Source of the DNA: Rhodobiaceae bacterium UBA7804
GTDB taxonomy: Bacteria > Pseudomonadota > Alphaproteobacteria > Parvibaculales > Parvibaculaceae
NCBI GenBank assembly: GCA_002480495.1
Contig: DLCG01000002.1
Coordinates: 7,333 to 71,332, forward strand
Reading direction: 5' to 3'
DNA: 64,000 bases
Part shown: positions 9,182 through 16,477 of the stretch, one piece after another
How the letters are laid out: each line of letters begins with the position of its first letter
Numbering within the stretch: the stretch's first letter is position 1
Translations under genes and position numbers: made by a program
Notes under the pieces: generated by a model
Database searches by the model: none
What the model was told of the DNA's origin: nothing
Seen by the model: the letters and a program-made list of their open reading frames with translations, nothing else

Positions 9182-10006
9182 ATGGCACTATCACTAGAAC
9201 GTCCGCTCGTGCTGGTGGGCGCGGGCAAGATGGGCAGCGCGCTGCTGCAAGGCTGGCTGGCGAAGGGGCTTTTGCCCTCGCTGGTCGATGTCCGGGATCC
9301 TGCGCCTTCACCCGACATCGAGGCGCTGACCGCCAGAGGACTTTCGCTCAACGCGCCCGTGGAGGAGATTGCGGTCAAGGGGCCGGCGCTTGTGCTCCTC
9401 GCGGTGAAGCCGCAGTCGATGGCGGCGGTTCTGCCGGAACTTTCACTTCTCGTGTCTCCGCATACGGTTTTCCTGTCAATTGCGGCCGGGACGGCGCTTC
9501 ATCGCCTTCAGGATCTGCTGGGCCCGCAAGCCCATGTCATTCGCGCGATGCCGAACACGCCAGCTTCGATCGGGCGCGGGATCACCGTCGCCTGCGCCAA
9601 TTCGCTGGTCACAGCGGAGCAGAAAGCCATGGCGGACGAATTGCTCGCCGCGGTGGGCGAAGTCGGCTGGGTTGAAAGCGAAGCGCTGATCGATGCCGTT
9701 ACGGCCGTTTCGGGCAGTGGGCCTGCCTATGTCTTCTACATGGTGGAGTGTCTGGCCGCGGCGGGTGAGGCACTCGGACTCGAAGCATCCCTGGCGATGA
9801 AGCTTGCTCGTGAGACGGTCAGCGGTGCCGGCGAGATGTTGAACCGGACGGATGAACCTGCTTCCAGCTTGCGCGCAAATGTAACGTCACCGGGGGGCAC
9901 GACGGCAGCCGCGCTCGATGTACTGATGGGGGAAGGGGGGCTGTCGCCTCTGATGCGCCGGGCGGCCCTTGCCGCGCGTGACCGGGCGCGGGAACTCGGC
10001 AAGTAG
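9182..10006 (+). CDS. proC: Pyrroline-5-carboxylate reductase
   Basis: The last enzyme of proline synthesis, reducing pyrroline-5-carboxylate with NAD(P)H. The 274-residue protein has the N-terminal Rossmann motif LVGAGKMGSALLQGW. The P5CR signature is seen in VTAVSGSGPAYVFYMVE, and the conserved NVTSPGGTTAAALDVL lies near residues 233-248. It sits between the ybjN-like gene and a TetR-like gene on the same strand, probably one operon. Confidence 0.97.
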   Translation: MALSLERPLVLVGAGKMGSALLQGWLAKGLLPSLVDVRDPAPSPDIEALTARGLSLNAPVEEIAVKGPALVLLAVKPQSMAAVLPELSLLVSPHTVFLSIAAGTALHRLQDLLGPQAHVIRAMPNTPASIGRGITVACANSLVTAEQKAMADELLAAVGEVGWVESEALIDAVTAVSGSGPAYVFYMVECLAAAGEALGLEASLAMKLARETVSGAGEMLNRTDEPASSLRANVTSPGGTTAAALDVLMGEGGLSPLMRRAALAARDRARELGK

Positions 10007-10059
10007 AGACCTCGCCAGAGGCTCGGTTAGTGCCTATGTTCTCTTCGCAGGAGGCGGCC

Positions 10060-10680
10060 ATGGCCCGGAAACTCGACCCTGAAGAAAAAATCGTCAGCGC
10101 GGCGCTTGGACTTGCGGCTGTGCAGGGCTGGAGTGATCTTTCCCTGGCCGACATCGCAAAGGCCGCGAGGCTGAGCCTCTCCGATCTGTCCAGACATTTC
10201 GCTTCGAAGGCGCAAATTCTTGCGGCCTATGGACGGCGGATCGATGAAAAGGTTCTCCAGGAGGTTTCGACTGAGGACATGACCGGCGAGCCGCCGCGGG
10301 ATCGACTTTTCGATGTCCTGATGATGCGGTTCGATGCGCTCTCGGAGCACAAGGAGGCATTGAAGCGCATCTCGGCCGATCTCGCACGGGATCCGCTCGC
10401 CGCGGCGCCTTTGTTGCGTCCGGCAATGCAATCGATGGGGTGGATGCTGGAGGCGGCAGGTATCGATTCTTCGGGTGTTGCCGGTGCGCTGCGGGTTCGT
10501 GGCCTGGCGCTTGTCTGGGGTGCGGCTTTCCGTGTTTGGCTCGATGATGGCGAAGATCAATCGAAGACGATGGCCGAACTGGACCGCAGGTTGCGCGACG
10601 CCTCTACCCTCATGACATGGCTTTCGCGGTTCGATCCTCGGCGGCGGCGTGCGGACAAAAGCGGCGAAGAGGCCGCTTGA
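10060..10680 (+). CDS. TetR-type regulator with COQ9-like C-terminal half
   Basis: The N-terminal 60 residues form a TetR-like HTH (SLADIAKAARLSLSDLSRHFASKAQIL). The C-terminal part (ALVWGAAFRVWLDDGEDQSKTMAELDRRL) resembles the end of COQ9 proteins, themselves TetR-fold lipid binders. ATG 10060 is chosen because GCAGGAGG precedes it closely; a GTG at 10030 is the upstream alternative. It is 53 bases downstream of proC. It could be a DNA-binding repressor or a COQ9-like lipid-binding protein. Confidence 0.75.
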   Translation: MARKLDPEEKIVSAALGLAAVQGWSDLSLADIAKAARLSLSDLSRHFASKAQILAAYGRRIDEKVLQEVSTEDMTGEPPRDRLFDVLMMRFDALSEHKEALKRISADLARDPLAAAPLLRPAMQSMGWMLEAAGIDSSGVAGALRVRGLALVWGAAFRVWLDDGEDQSKTMAELDRRLRDASTLMTWLSRFDPRRRRADKSGEEAA

Positions 10681-10685
10681 CGTTT

Positions 10686-11063
10686 TCAGAAGTGGAAGAC
10701 GCGACAGGCGGTGATCTTGTCGCCCTGCCATTCGATGATTTCGACCACGCGCTTGCGTTTCTCCTTGTCGCCGTTCACCACGCGCCAGTATTCGACGGAA
10801 GCGCGGCCGCCTTCGGAGGTGGTCTCCGCAATCACGTCGATGATGTCGGCCCGGAAGCTCGCAATCTGCATCTTAACCGCTTCAGCATAAGCACGCAGTT
10901 CCGCGGGGCCTTTGAGCGTTCCGTCGGCGCGTTTCATCCGCTCGACCACGGCACTGCTCATATGAGTTGCGTTCGATGCATAGAGACCCGCGATCCTGTC
11001 TGGATCGAGGCTCTGCCATGCGGCCTGCCAGGCCGCGACCATCGCGGGTCGGTCCATCGTCAA
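10686..11063 (-). CDS. SnoaL-like / NTF2-fold protein
   Basis: A 125-residue protein of the SnoaL/ketosteroid-isomerase-like (NTF2 fold) superfamily. It has an N-terminal helix with WQAAWQSLDPDRIAGLYASNATHMSS, then a predicted cone-shaped beta sheet ending in EIIEWQGDKITACRVFHF. The family includes isomerases, hydratases and non-catalytic binding proteins, so the substrate cannot be named. ATG 11057 is an alternative start. A perfect palindrome 42 bases upstream (11105-11127) probably controls it. Confidence 0.8.
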   Translation of the reverse strand: MTMDRPAMVAAWQAAWQSLDPDRIAGLYASNATHMSSAVVERMKRADGTLKGPAELRAYAEAVKMQIASFRADIIDVIAETTSEGGRASVEYWRVVNGDKEKRKRVVEIIEWQGDKITACRVFHF

Positions 11064-11104
11064 TTCTCCCTGCCGTCAGAGCGAGGCTATTGCATCAACG
11101 GCTT

Positions 11105-11127
11105 ATAGGTCAATAATATTGACCTAT
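11105..11127. promoter_or_regulatory. Perfect 23-bp palindrome: probable MarR-family operator
   Basis: The arms ATAGGTCAATA and TATTGACCTAT flank a single central A, giving exact two-fold symmetry. It lies between the histidine kinase stop and the SnoaL-like gene, placed to control the latter. It shares TAnGTCA-n7-TGACnTA with the site overlapping the marR start at 13817-13837. Two sites of equal spacing in one gene cluster support a common regulator. Confidence 0.7.
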
Positions 11128-11128
11128 T

Positions 11129-12535
11129 CTATACGGGCAAATTGATGATGGCGCGAAGTCCGCCCATTGGGCTTCTGGAGAGCGTGATATCTCCTCCGTG
11201 TCCTCGCGCTATATCGCGCGCGATGGCGAGGCCAAGCCCCGTGCCACCCTTGTCGAGGTTGCGCGCGGCATCGAGCCGGTAGAAGGGCCGGAAGACTTCC
11301 TCAAGCTGCTCGTCGGGTATGCCCTGTCCGTCGTCGTCGACGAAAATGTCGATGCTGCCGCCATCGCCGTCCTTGTCCGCATCCCGGATCGCCGTCACCC
11401 ATACGTGTTCGGCATATTTTCCTGCATTGTCGACCACATTGGTGAGGCAGCGTTTGAAAGCGTTGCGGCGCAAGGGCAGGGTGAGATCGCCATGCAGTTC
11501 GAGACGCACTTCATGTCCCTTGCGCCGGCTGTCCTCGCGCACTTCCTCGATCAATTCTGCCAGGTCGGTGAGTTCGGATGCCTCGCCCTGATGCCCGCGC
11601 GCAAACTCAAGATAATCGTCCAGCATCCGTTCCATCTCGGCCACATCTTCCCGAAGATCGGCGAGTTCGGGGCTGTCGCCGAGCATGGCGAGTTGCAGCT
11701 TGAAGCGCGTGAGCGGGGTGCGCAGGTCATGACTGACGCCGGCGAGCATCGCCGTGCGCTGCTCGATCTGGCGCTGGATGCGCGCGCGCATATCCATGAA
11801 AGCCTGTGCGGCGCGGCGTACTTCCGATGCACCCTGCGGACGGTAGTTCGGCAGATCGCGGCCCATGCCGAAGGACTCCGCCGCCTCCGCGAGCCTTTCG
11901 ATCGGACGGATCTGGTTTCTGAGAAAGAGCAAGGCGACGATGATCAGCACGACCGACGTGCTGAACATCCAGACGAGGAAGATATGGGAGTTCGACGCGT
12001 AGACATGCGAAGCGGGGGTGAGAACGCGCATCACGCCGCCATCATAGGCAATACGAATGTCGACATAGTCGGTGTAGTTGCCGGTGTTGATCCAGTAGGG
12101 GCGTGCGACGCGACGCCTAAGCTCGTCGTTCAAAGAGTCCGCGAGAAGCCCCGATGCTGAAGAGGGAGCTTCCGGCAGTTGCTCGCCATCGAGGAAGGCC
12201 ACTGGCAGGCCGAGGGATTGGCTCGCGCGTGCCGAGATTCGCGCGGCGCGTTCCGGGGTCGGATTTTCCTGATACTCGTTCAGTAGAAGAGCTATCTCGG
12301 CCACCGTCTTGGCGGAGAGCCTTTCGGTTACAAGCTGCCAGTGCCGTTCGAGAAACACGTAGGTGACGACGAACTGCAACAGGACCATCGGGGCGACGAT
12401 GATGATCAGCGAACGCCAATAAAGGCCTCGCGGCATCGCCCTTTTCAGAAGCATGAAGGGATGCAGTCCATGCATGTCGGCGCCGTCGCGCGAAGGCGAG
12501 GCGGCGGCAGGATCTCGTCTGTCGGCGTCCATCAT
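11129..12535 (-). CDS. Sensor histidine kinase, EnvZ-like
   Basis: A 468-residue membrane sensor kinase. It has one membrane helix near residues 40-60 and a second near 185-207, with a periplasmic domain of about 125 residues between them. These are followed by HAMP, then the HisKA box SHDLRTPLTRFKL with the phosphoacceptor His near 269, and the ATPase motifs NVVDNAGKYA, DDDGQGIP and GGTGLGLAIARDIA. ATG 12535 lies 5 bases after the response-regulator stop; a TTG at 12544 would overlap that stop. It forms a two-component pair with the upstream gene. The signal is unknown. Confidence 0.93.
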   Translation of the reverse strand: MMDADRRDPAAASPSRDGADMHGLHPFMLLKRAMPRGLYWRSLIIIVAPMVLLQFVVTYVFLERHWQLVTERLSAKTVAEIALLLNEYQENPTPERAARISARASQSLGLPVAFLDGEQLPEAPSSASGLLADSLNDELRRRVARPYWINTGNYTDYVDIRIAYDGGVMRVLTPASHVYASNSHIFLVWMFSTSVVLIIVALLFLRNQIRPIERLAEAAESFGMGRDLPNYRPQGASEVRRAAQAFMDMRARIQRQIEQRTAMLAGVSHDLRTPLTRFKLQLAMLGDSPELADLREDVAEMERMLDDYLEFARGHQGEASELTDLAELIEEVREDSRRKGHEVRLELHGDLTLPLRRNAFKRCLTNVVDNAGKYAEHVWVTAIRDADKDGDGGSIDIFVDDDGQGIPDEQLEEVFRPFYRLDAARNLDKGGTGLGLAIARDIARGHGGDITLSRSPMGGLRAIINLPV

Positions 12536-12540
12536 CGCAG

Positions 12541-13275
12541 TCAATCCGGCATGAGTGCATAGCCTTCGCCACGCACCGTCTGCAGGTAAAGCGGGTTTTT
12601 CGGATCGGCTTCAAGTTTCCGGCGCAACCGGTTGATCTGCACGTCGATGGAGCGCTCCGCTGCCTCATTGTCGCAGAGGTCCAATCGCGATAGCGGCTTT
12701 CCCGGATTGGCGGCGAAAATACGCAACAACTGTATTTCGCGCGTGGTGAGACGAATTTGCCGGTCGCCGTTCCAGAGTTCGCCGCGGGTCACGTTGAACC
12801 GGCACGGGCCGAGCGAAATTTCATCGTGCTTGCGCGCGCCGGGCGCCTGAGCGCGGCGGAGGATGGTGCCTATACGCAGAAGCAGCTCGCGGGGTTCGAA
12901 AGGTTTTGCAAGATAGTCGTCCACGCCGCGTTCAAGCCCGTCGATACGGTCGCTCGCTTCTCCTCGCGCGGTCAGCATGAGAATGGGGACGCTGGAGGTG
13001 CGGCGCAGGTCGCGCGTTAGATCGAGGCCGCTTTCGCCGGGCATCATCACATCGAGCACGATCAGATCGAATGACATGCCCTGAAGCCGCGCGCGCGCTT
13101 CTGCTGCATGTTCTGCTGCCGTCACGCGGTAGCCGCTCTCCGAGAGATATCGTTTCAGGAGCTCGCGTATGCGCCGGTCGTCATCGACGATCAGGATGTG
13201 AGGCGCATCGTCGGGGGGAGGCGTTCTTGCGTCCCCCTGTCTGTTCGTTGCGGCGATGTCGTCGGCGTCTGCCAT
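12541..13275 (-). CDS. OmpR-family response regulator
   Basis: A 244-residue regulator. The N-terminal receiver has the acidic pocket in HILIVDDDRRIRELL, the phosphorylated Asp in DLIVLDVMMPGESGLDL and the Lys in DDYLAKPFEPREL. The C-terminal winged helix ends with RSIDVQINRLRRKLEADPKNPLYLQTVRGEGYAL, typical of OmpR/PhoB. The start MADADD at 13275 is preferred to the frame's upstream codons, which overlap marR. It is 14 bases behind marR and directly before the kinase, so marR, this gene and the kinase look like one operon. Confidence 0.94.
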   Translation of the reverse strand: MADADDIAATNRQGDARTPPPDDAPHILIVDDDRRIRELLKRYLSESGYRVTAAEHAAEARARLQGMSFDLIVLDVMMPGESGLDLTRDLRRTSSVPILMLTARGEASDRIDGLERGVDDYLAKPFEPRELLLRIGTILRRAQAPGARKHDEISLGPCRFNVTRGELWNGDRQIRLTTREIQLLRIFAANPGKPLSRLDLCDNEAAERSIDVQINRLRRKLEADPKNPLYLQTVRGEGYALMPD

Positions 13276-13289
13276 TCTCCTCCGGGCGT

Positions 13290-13814
13290 TCAGCGCTGTT
13301 CTGCCGCTGCTTTCGCGATGCGACGTTCCACCTCGGCTCTGTCTTCCTCGTTTACAAGTTCGAGCAAGACAGTTCGCCATGCTTCCCCGGCGCCCGGGCC
13401 CGCTTTTTCCAGGGCTGCGGCCACGCGGGCACGCTGGGGTGCGGCCAGACGCTGCTCGAGTTCACGACCCTGCGCGGTGAGATAGAGGAGGCGCTGACGC
13501 CTGTCCTGTTTGCCGGTTTCCTGTTCGACGAAGCCTCGCTCGATAAGCTGCTTCAGAACACGGGCAAGGCTCTGCTTGGTGATCCGCAGGATGTTCAGAA
13601 GCTCCGCGACCGTGATCCCGGGATTTCGGCCTACGAAGTGGACGACCCTGTGGTGGGCCCTGCCAAAATCGTACCGGGCGAGAATCTCGTCCGGATCGCT
13701 GATGAAGTCCCTATAGGCGAAGAACAGAAGTTCTATCGCCTCGGTCAGCCGGTCGGCCTCCACAACGGGACGCGCCGCGGGCGTTTTCGCGAGGGGTTTG
13801 GTGGGGGTCACCAT
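13290..13814 (-). CDS. MarR-family transcriptional regulator
   Basis: A 174-residue winged-helix regulator. The HTH region reads PGITVAELLNILRITKQSLARVLKQLIERGFVEQETGKQDRRQRLLYLTAQG, the classic MarR wing with the DRRQR motif. Upstream are long N-terminal helices for dimerisation. The start codon lies three bases from a symmetric element, which suggests autoregulation. It begins the minus-strand marR-response regulator-kinase series and is divergent from ilvE. The ligand is unknown. Confidence 0.92.
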   Translation of the reverse strand: MVTPTKPLAKTPAARPVVEADRLTEAIELLFFAYRDFISDPDEILARYDFGRAHHRVVHFVGRNPGITVAELLNILRITKQSLARVLKQLIERGFVEQETGKQDRRQRLLYLTAQGRELEQRLAAPQRARVAAALEKAGPGAGEAWRTVLLELVNEEDRAEVERRIAKAAAEQR

Positions 13815-13816
13815 TT

Positions 13817-13837
13817 TATGTCAGCCATGTTGACATA
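13817..13837. promoter_or_regulatory. Probable MarR operator overlapping the marR translation start
   Basis: TATGTCA and TGACATA arms are separated by seven bases and end three bases upstream of the marR ATG. The arrangement matches the palindrome at 11105-11127. No Shine-Dalgarno is visible between the site and the ATG, so the site would also cover the ribosome-binding region. Confidence 0.6.
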
Positions 13838-14041
13838 TTTTCCGCTAAATGCTACCTCTTGCAAACTGCTTGAGACAGAATGGGCATCCAAGACGGGCAG
13901 GTCGAATCTGCCAGCCAATATAAAGGATGTTCGCCCGAGAAGGTTGTCTCCGGCAAATTCTCCCGTGAAGCGGGCCTGCGCGCCCCGGAGAGCCGGAGGG
14001 CTTTTCCGGTGCTCGTGGAAATACACCAGGAAATCAGGGTC

Positions 14042-14944
14042 ATGGCAGACATTCCCTTCGACAAACGCGACGGCTTCATCTGGTTCAATGGAGAGCTTCT
14101 TCCCTGGGCGGACGCCAAGGTGCATGTGCTCACGCACGGGCTGCATTATGCAAGCTGCGTATTCGAGGGTTGCCGGATGTATGGCGGCGAAATCTTCAAG
14201 CTGCGCGAACATTCGGAACGGCTGATCAAGTCGGCGGAAATTCTCGGCTTCAAGATTCCCTACAGCGTCGAGGAGATCGATCAGGCGTGCATCGATGCCG
14301 TCCGTGCACAGAAGTTGACCGATGGCTATGTCCGTCCCGTGGCCTGGCGCGGCAGCGAAATGATGGGCGTGAGCGCGCAGAAGAACCGGATCAATTTCGC
14401 GGTCGCTGCGTGGGAGTGGCCTTCCTATTTCGATCCCGAGCAGCGCAAGAAGGGCATTCGTCTCGACATCGCGCAGTACAAGCGTCCTTCGCCGGAGACG
14501 GCGCCGTCGATGGCGAAGGCTGCAGGCCTTTACATGATCTGCACGATCTCGAAGCATGCGGCGGAGAACAAGGGCTATGCCGATGCGCTGATGTACGATT
14601 ATCGCGGCTATGTCGCGGAAGCCACGGGCGCCAACATCTTTTTCATCAAGGACGGCGTCATTCACACGCCGAAGCCCGACTGCTTCCTCGACGGCATCAC
14701 GCGGCAGACGGTGATCGGACTCGCAAAAGATCGCGGCTACGAAGTGATCGAACGGCACATCAAGCCGGAAGAGCTTTCGGATTTCTCCGAGTGCTTCATC
14801 ACGGGAACGGCAGCGGAAGTGACGCCGGTGGGCGAGATCGGTCCGCACAAGTTCACGCCGGGCGAGATCACGCATAATCTGCATGAAGATTATATCGCTG
14901 CGGTTCACGCTCATCAGGCGAAGGCGAAAGCCGTCAACGGCTGA
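14042..14944 (+). CDS. ilvE: Branched-chain amino acid aminotransferase
   Basis: A PLP enzyme (fold type IV) that interconverts branched-chain amino acids and their 2-oxo acids. With the start at 14042 (MADIPFDKRDG) it has 300 residues, the usual length. The family signature YVAEATGANIFFIKDG near residues 190-206 and the Lys-bearing YMICTISKHAAENKGYADALM are present. The frame stays open 54 codons upstream, but that stretch is not protein-like. It is divergent from marR and is followed by a strong terminator. Confidence 0.96.
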   Translation: MADIPFDKRDGFIWFNGELLPWADAKVHVLTHGLHYASCVFEGCRMYGGEIFKLREHSERLIKSAEILGFKIPYSVEEIDQACIDAVRAQKLTDGYVRPVAWRGSEMMGVSAQKNRINFAVAAWEWPSYFDPEQRKKGIRLDIAQYKRPSPETAPSMAKAAGLYMICTISKHAAENKGYADALMYDYRGYVAEATGANIFFIKDGVIHTPKPDCFLDGITRQTVIGLAKDRGYEVIERHIKPEELSDFSECFITGTAAEVTPVGEIGPHKFTPGEITHNLHEDYIAAVHAHQAKAKAVNG

Positions 14945-14970
14945 GATTTCCGGACAATGGAAACAGATCG

Positions 14971-14996
14971 AGGGCGGCCTTCGGGCCGCCCTTTTT
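14971..14996 (+). terminator. Rho-independent terminator of ilvE
   Basis: AGGGCGGCC-ttc-GGGCCGCCCT followed by TTTTT, beginning 26 bases after the ilvE stop. A compact GC stem with a U-tract. Confidence 0.92.
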
Positions 14997-15082
14997 CATG
15001 GGTGAAAAATATCCGTATACGGAATCATTGACGGAAAGCGGGGATAAACGGTCCCGACCGTCATCGAAACGTCACAATAACG

Positions 15083-15529
15083 TCACACTTCCCATTTGGC
15101 TGCGGCCTCGCCGTCGCTCTCCCGCGCGTCGACCCAGTTGGTCTCGCCGCCCTTATCCTCGTTTTTCCAGAAGGGGGCGCGGGTCTTCAAGTAATCCATC
15201 AAAAATGAGGCCGACTCGAAGGCTGCCTGACGATGGGCGGAGGCGGTGACGACGAGAACAATGTTATCCCCGGGCGCAAGCTTGCCGACGCGATGGATGA
15301 CGAGACTCGCCTGAAGAGGCCAGCGCTCGTTCGCTTCCGCCTCGATGCGGGCGAGCTCCTTTTCGGTCATGCCGGGATAGTGTTCGAGTTCCATGGAGGC
15401 GAGGGCGCCGTCATCCGTGTTGCGGACGAGACCGGAGAAGGTCACGACCGCGCCGATATCCGTGCGGCCTTCGGTGAGCTTCTTTACTTCCGTACCGATG
15501 TCGAAATCTTCGGTCTGGACGCGGATCAT
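15083..15529 (-). CDS. moaE: Molybdopterin synthase catalytic subunit
   Basis: MoaE is the large subunit of molybdopterin synthase, which transfers sulfur from MoaD thiocarboxylate to precursor Z. The 148-residue protein carries GAVVTFSGLVRNTDDG, MELEHYPGMTEKELARI, the HRVGKLAPGDNIVLV segment and the conserved SAHRQAAFESASFLMDYLKTRAPFWKNE. It follows moaD by four bases. Confidence 0.96.
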   Translation of the reverse strand: MIRVQTEDFDIGTEVKKLTEGRTDIGAVVTFSGLVRNTDDGALASMELEHYPGMTEKELARIEAEANERWPLQASLVIHRVGKLAPGDNIVLVVTASAHRQAAFESASFLMDYLKTRAPFWKNEDKGGETNWVDARESDGEAAAKWEV

Positions 15530-15533
15530 GGGA

Positions 15534-15785
15534 TCAGCCGCCTGTCACCGGCGGGAAGAAGGCGATCTCGCTGGCGCCCGCAATGGGAGTCGAGAAGTCG
15601 CCATGCTCCTGATTGACGGCGCAGCGGATGACGGAGAGATCCGCGAAGGCGAGTTCGTAGCCTTCGCCGCGCGTCTTCAGCCAGGAGATGACGCCGGAAA
15701 CGTCGCGCACCTCGCCGGGAAGCGTCACGTCCTCTTCGGCGACGCCTGCCTTCTGCTTCACCCAGGCGAAATAGAGCAGCTTCAC
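15534..15785 (-). CDS. moaD: Molybdopterin synthase sulfur carrier subunit
   Basis: An 83-residue ubiquitin-like protein ending in the required Gly-Gly (FFPPVTGG), which is thiocarboxylated to donate sulfur. The start is GTG at 15785 (protein begins KLLYFAWVKQKAG after the initiator); it overlaps the pgsA stop as GTGA, so translation is coupled. The moaE gene follows directly. Confidence 0.93.
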   Translation of the reverse strand: MKLLYFAWVKQKAGVAEEDVTLPGEVRDVSGVISWLKTRGEGYELAFADLSVIRCAVNQEHGDFSTPIAGASEIAFFPPVTGG

Positions 15786-16405
15786 ATCCGGCCTTCCCGT
15801 TCTGCCGCGGCGGCGGTCGGTGGCGCGGGGGGGCGATGCTCGGGTTTCTCGTCGCCGAGATGCTGCACGCCCGCGCGGAAGTAGTCGATGCCGGTATAGA
15901 GGGTCAGGATGGCGGCGGCCCAGAGAAGCGTGAGACCGACTTCCGTCGCGCCGGGAACGAACTTGTCCGCCGCGGGCCCGACCAGCATGAAGGCGAGAGC
16001 AACCATCTGGATCGCCGTCTTCCACTTCGCGAGCTGCGTCACGGGAACGCTGACACGAAGCTCGGCGAGAAACTCACGCAGTCCCGAAACGAGAATCTCG
16101 CGGCAGAGAATGATGATCGCGGCCCAGAGAGAGAAGCCCGCGATGGAGCCCTGCCAGGTGAGCGCGATGAGCACGACGGCCACGAGAAGCTTGTCCGCGA
16201 TGGGGTCGAGCATGCGGCCGAGATTCGACTGCTGCTCCCAGGCGCGCGCGAGGTAGCCGTCGAAGAAATCCGTGACGCCGGCGATGACGAAGAGCGCAAG
16301 CGCCGCCCAATGCGCGGCATCGCCCGGAATGTAGAAACACACGACGATGGCGGGCACCAGCGCGATGCGGAAATAAGTCAGCAGGTTGGGCAGATTTGTC
16401 GCCAT
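15782..16405 (-). CDS. pgsA: CDP-diacylglycerol-glycerol-3-phosphate 3-phosphatidyltransferase
   Basis: This inner-membrane enzyme commits CDP-diacylglycerol to phosphatidylglycerol. The 207-residue protein has several membrane helices. It carries the CDP-alcohol phosphotransferase motif, seen here as DFFDGYLARAWEQQSNLGRMLDPIADKLL (D-G-A-R-G-D-D positions, residues 46-74). It lies between uvrC and moaD on the same strand. Confidence 0.96.
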   Translation of the reverse strand: MATNLPNLLTYFRIALVPAIVVCFYIPGDAAHWAALALFVIAGVTDFFDGYLARAWEQQSNLGRMLDPIADKLLVAVVLIALTWQGSIAGFSLWAAIIILCREILVSGLREFLAELRVSVPVTQLAKWKTAIQMVALAFMLVGPAADKFVPGATEVGLTLLWAAAILTLYTGIDYFRAGVQHLGDEKPEHRPPAPPTAAAAEREGRM

Positions 16406-16477
16406 TCGCAGTCAGCTCCGGTTCGGTCATGCGAGCTTAGCATCCCTCGATGGAATGTCGCGAGGGGGGAGCGAGAT

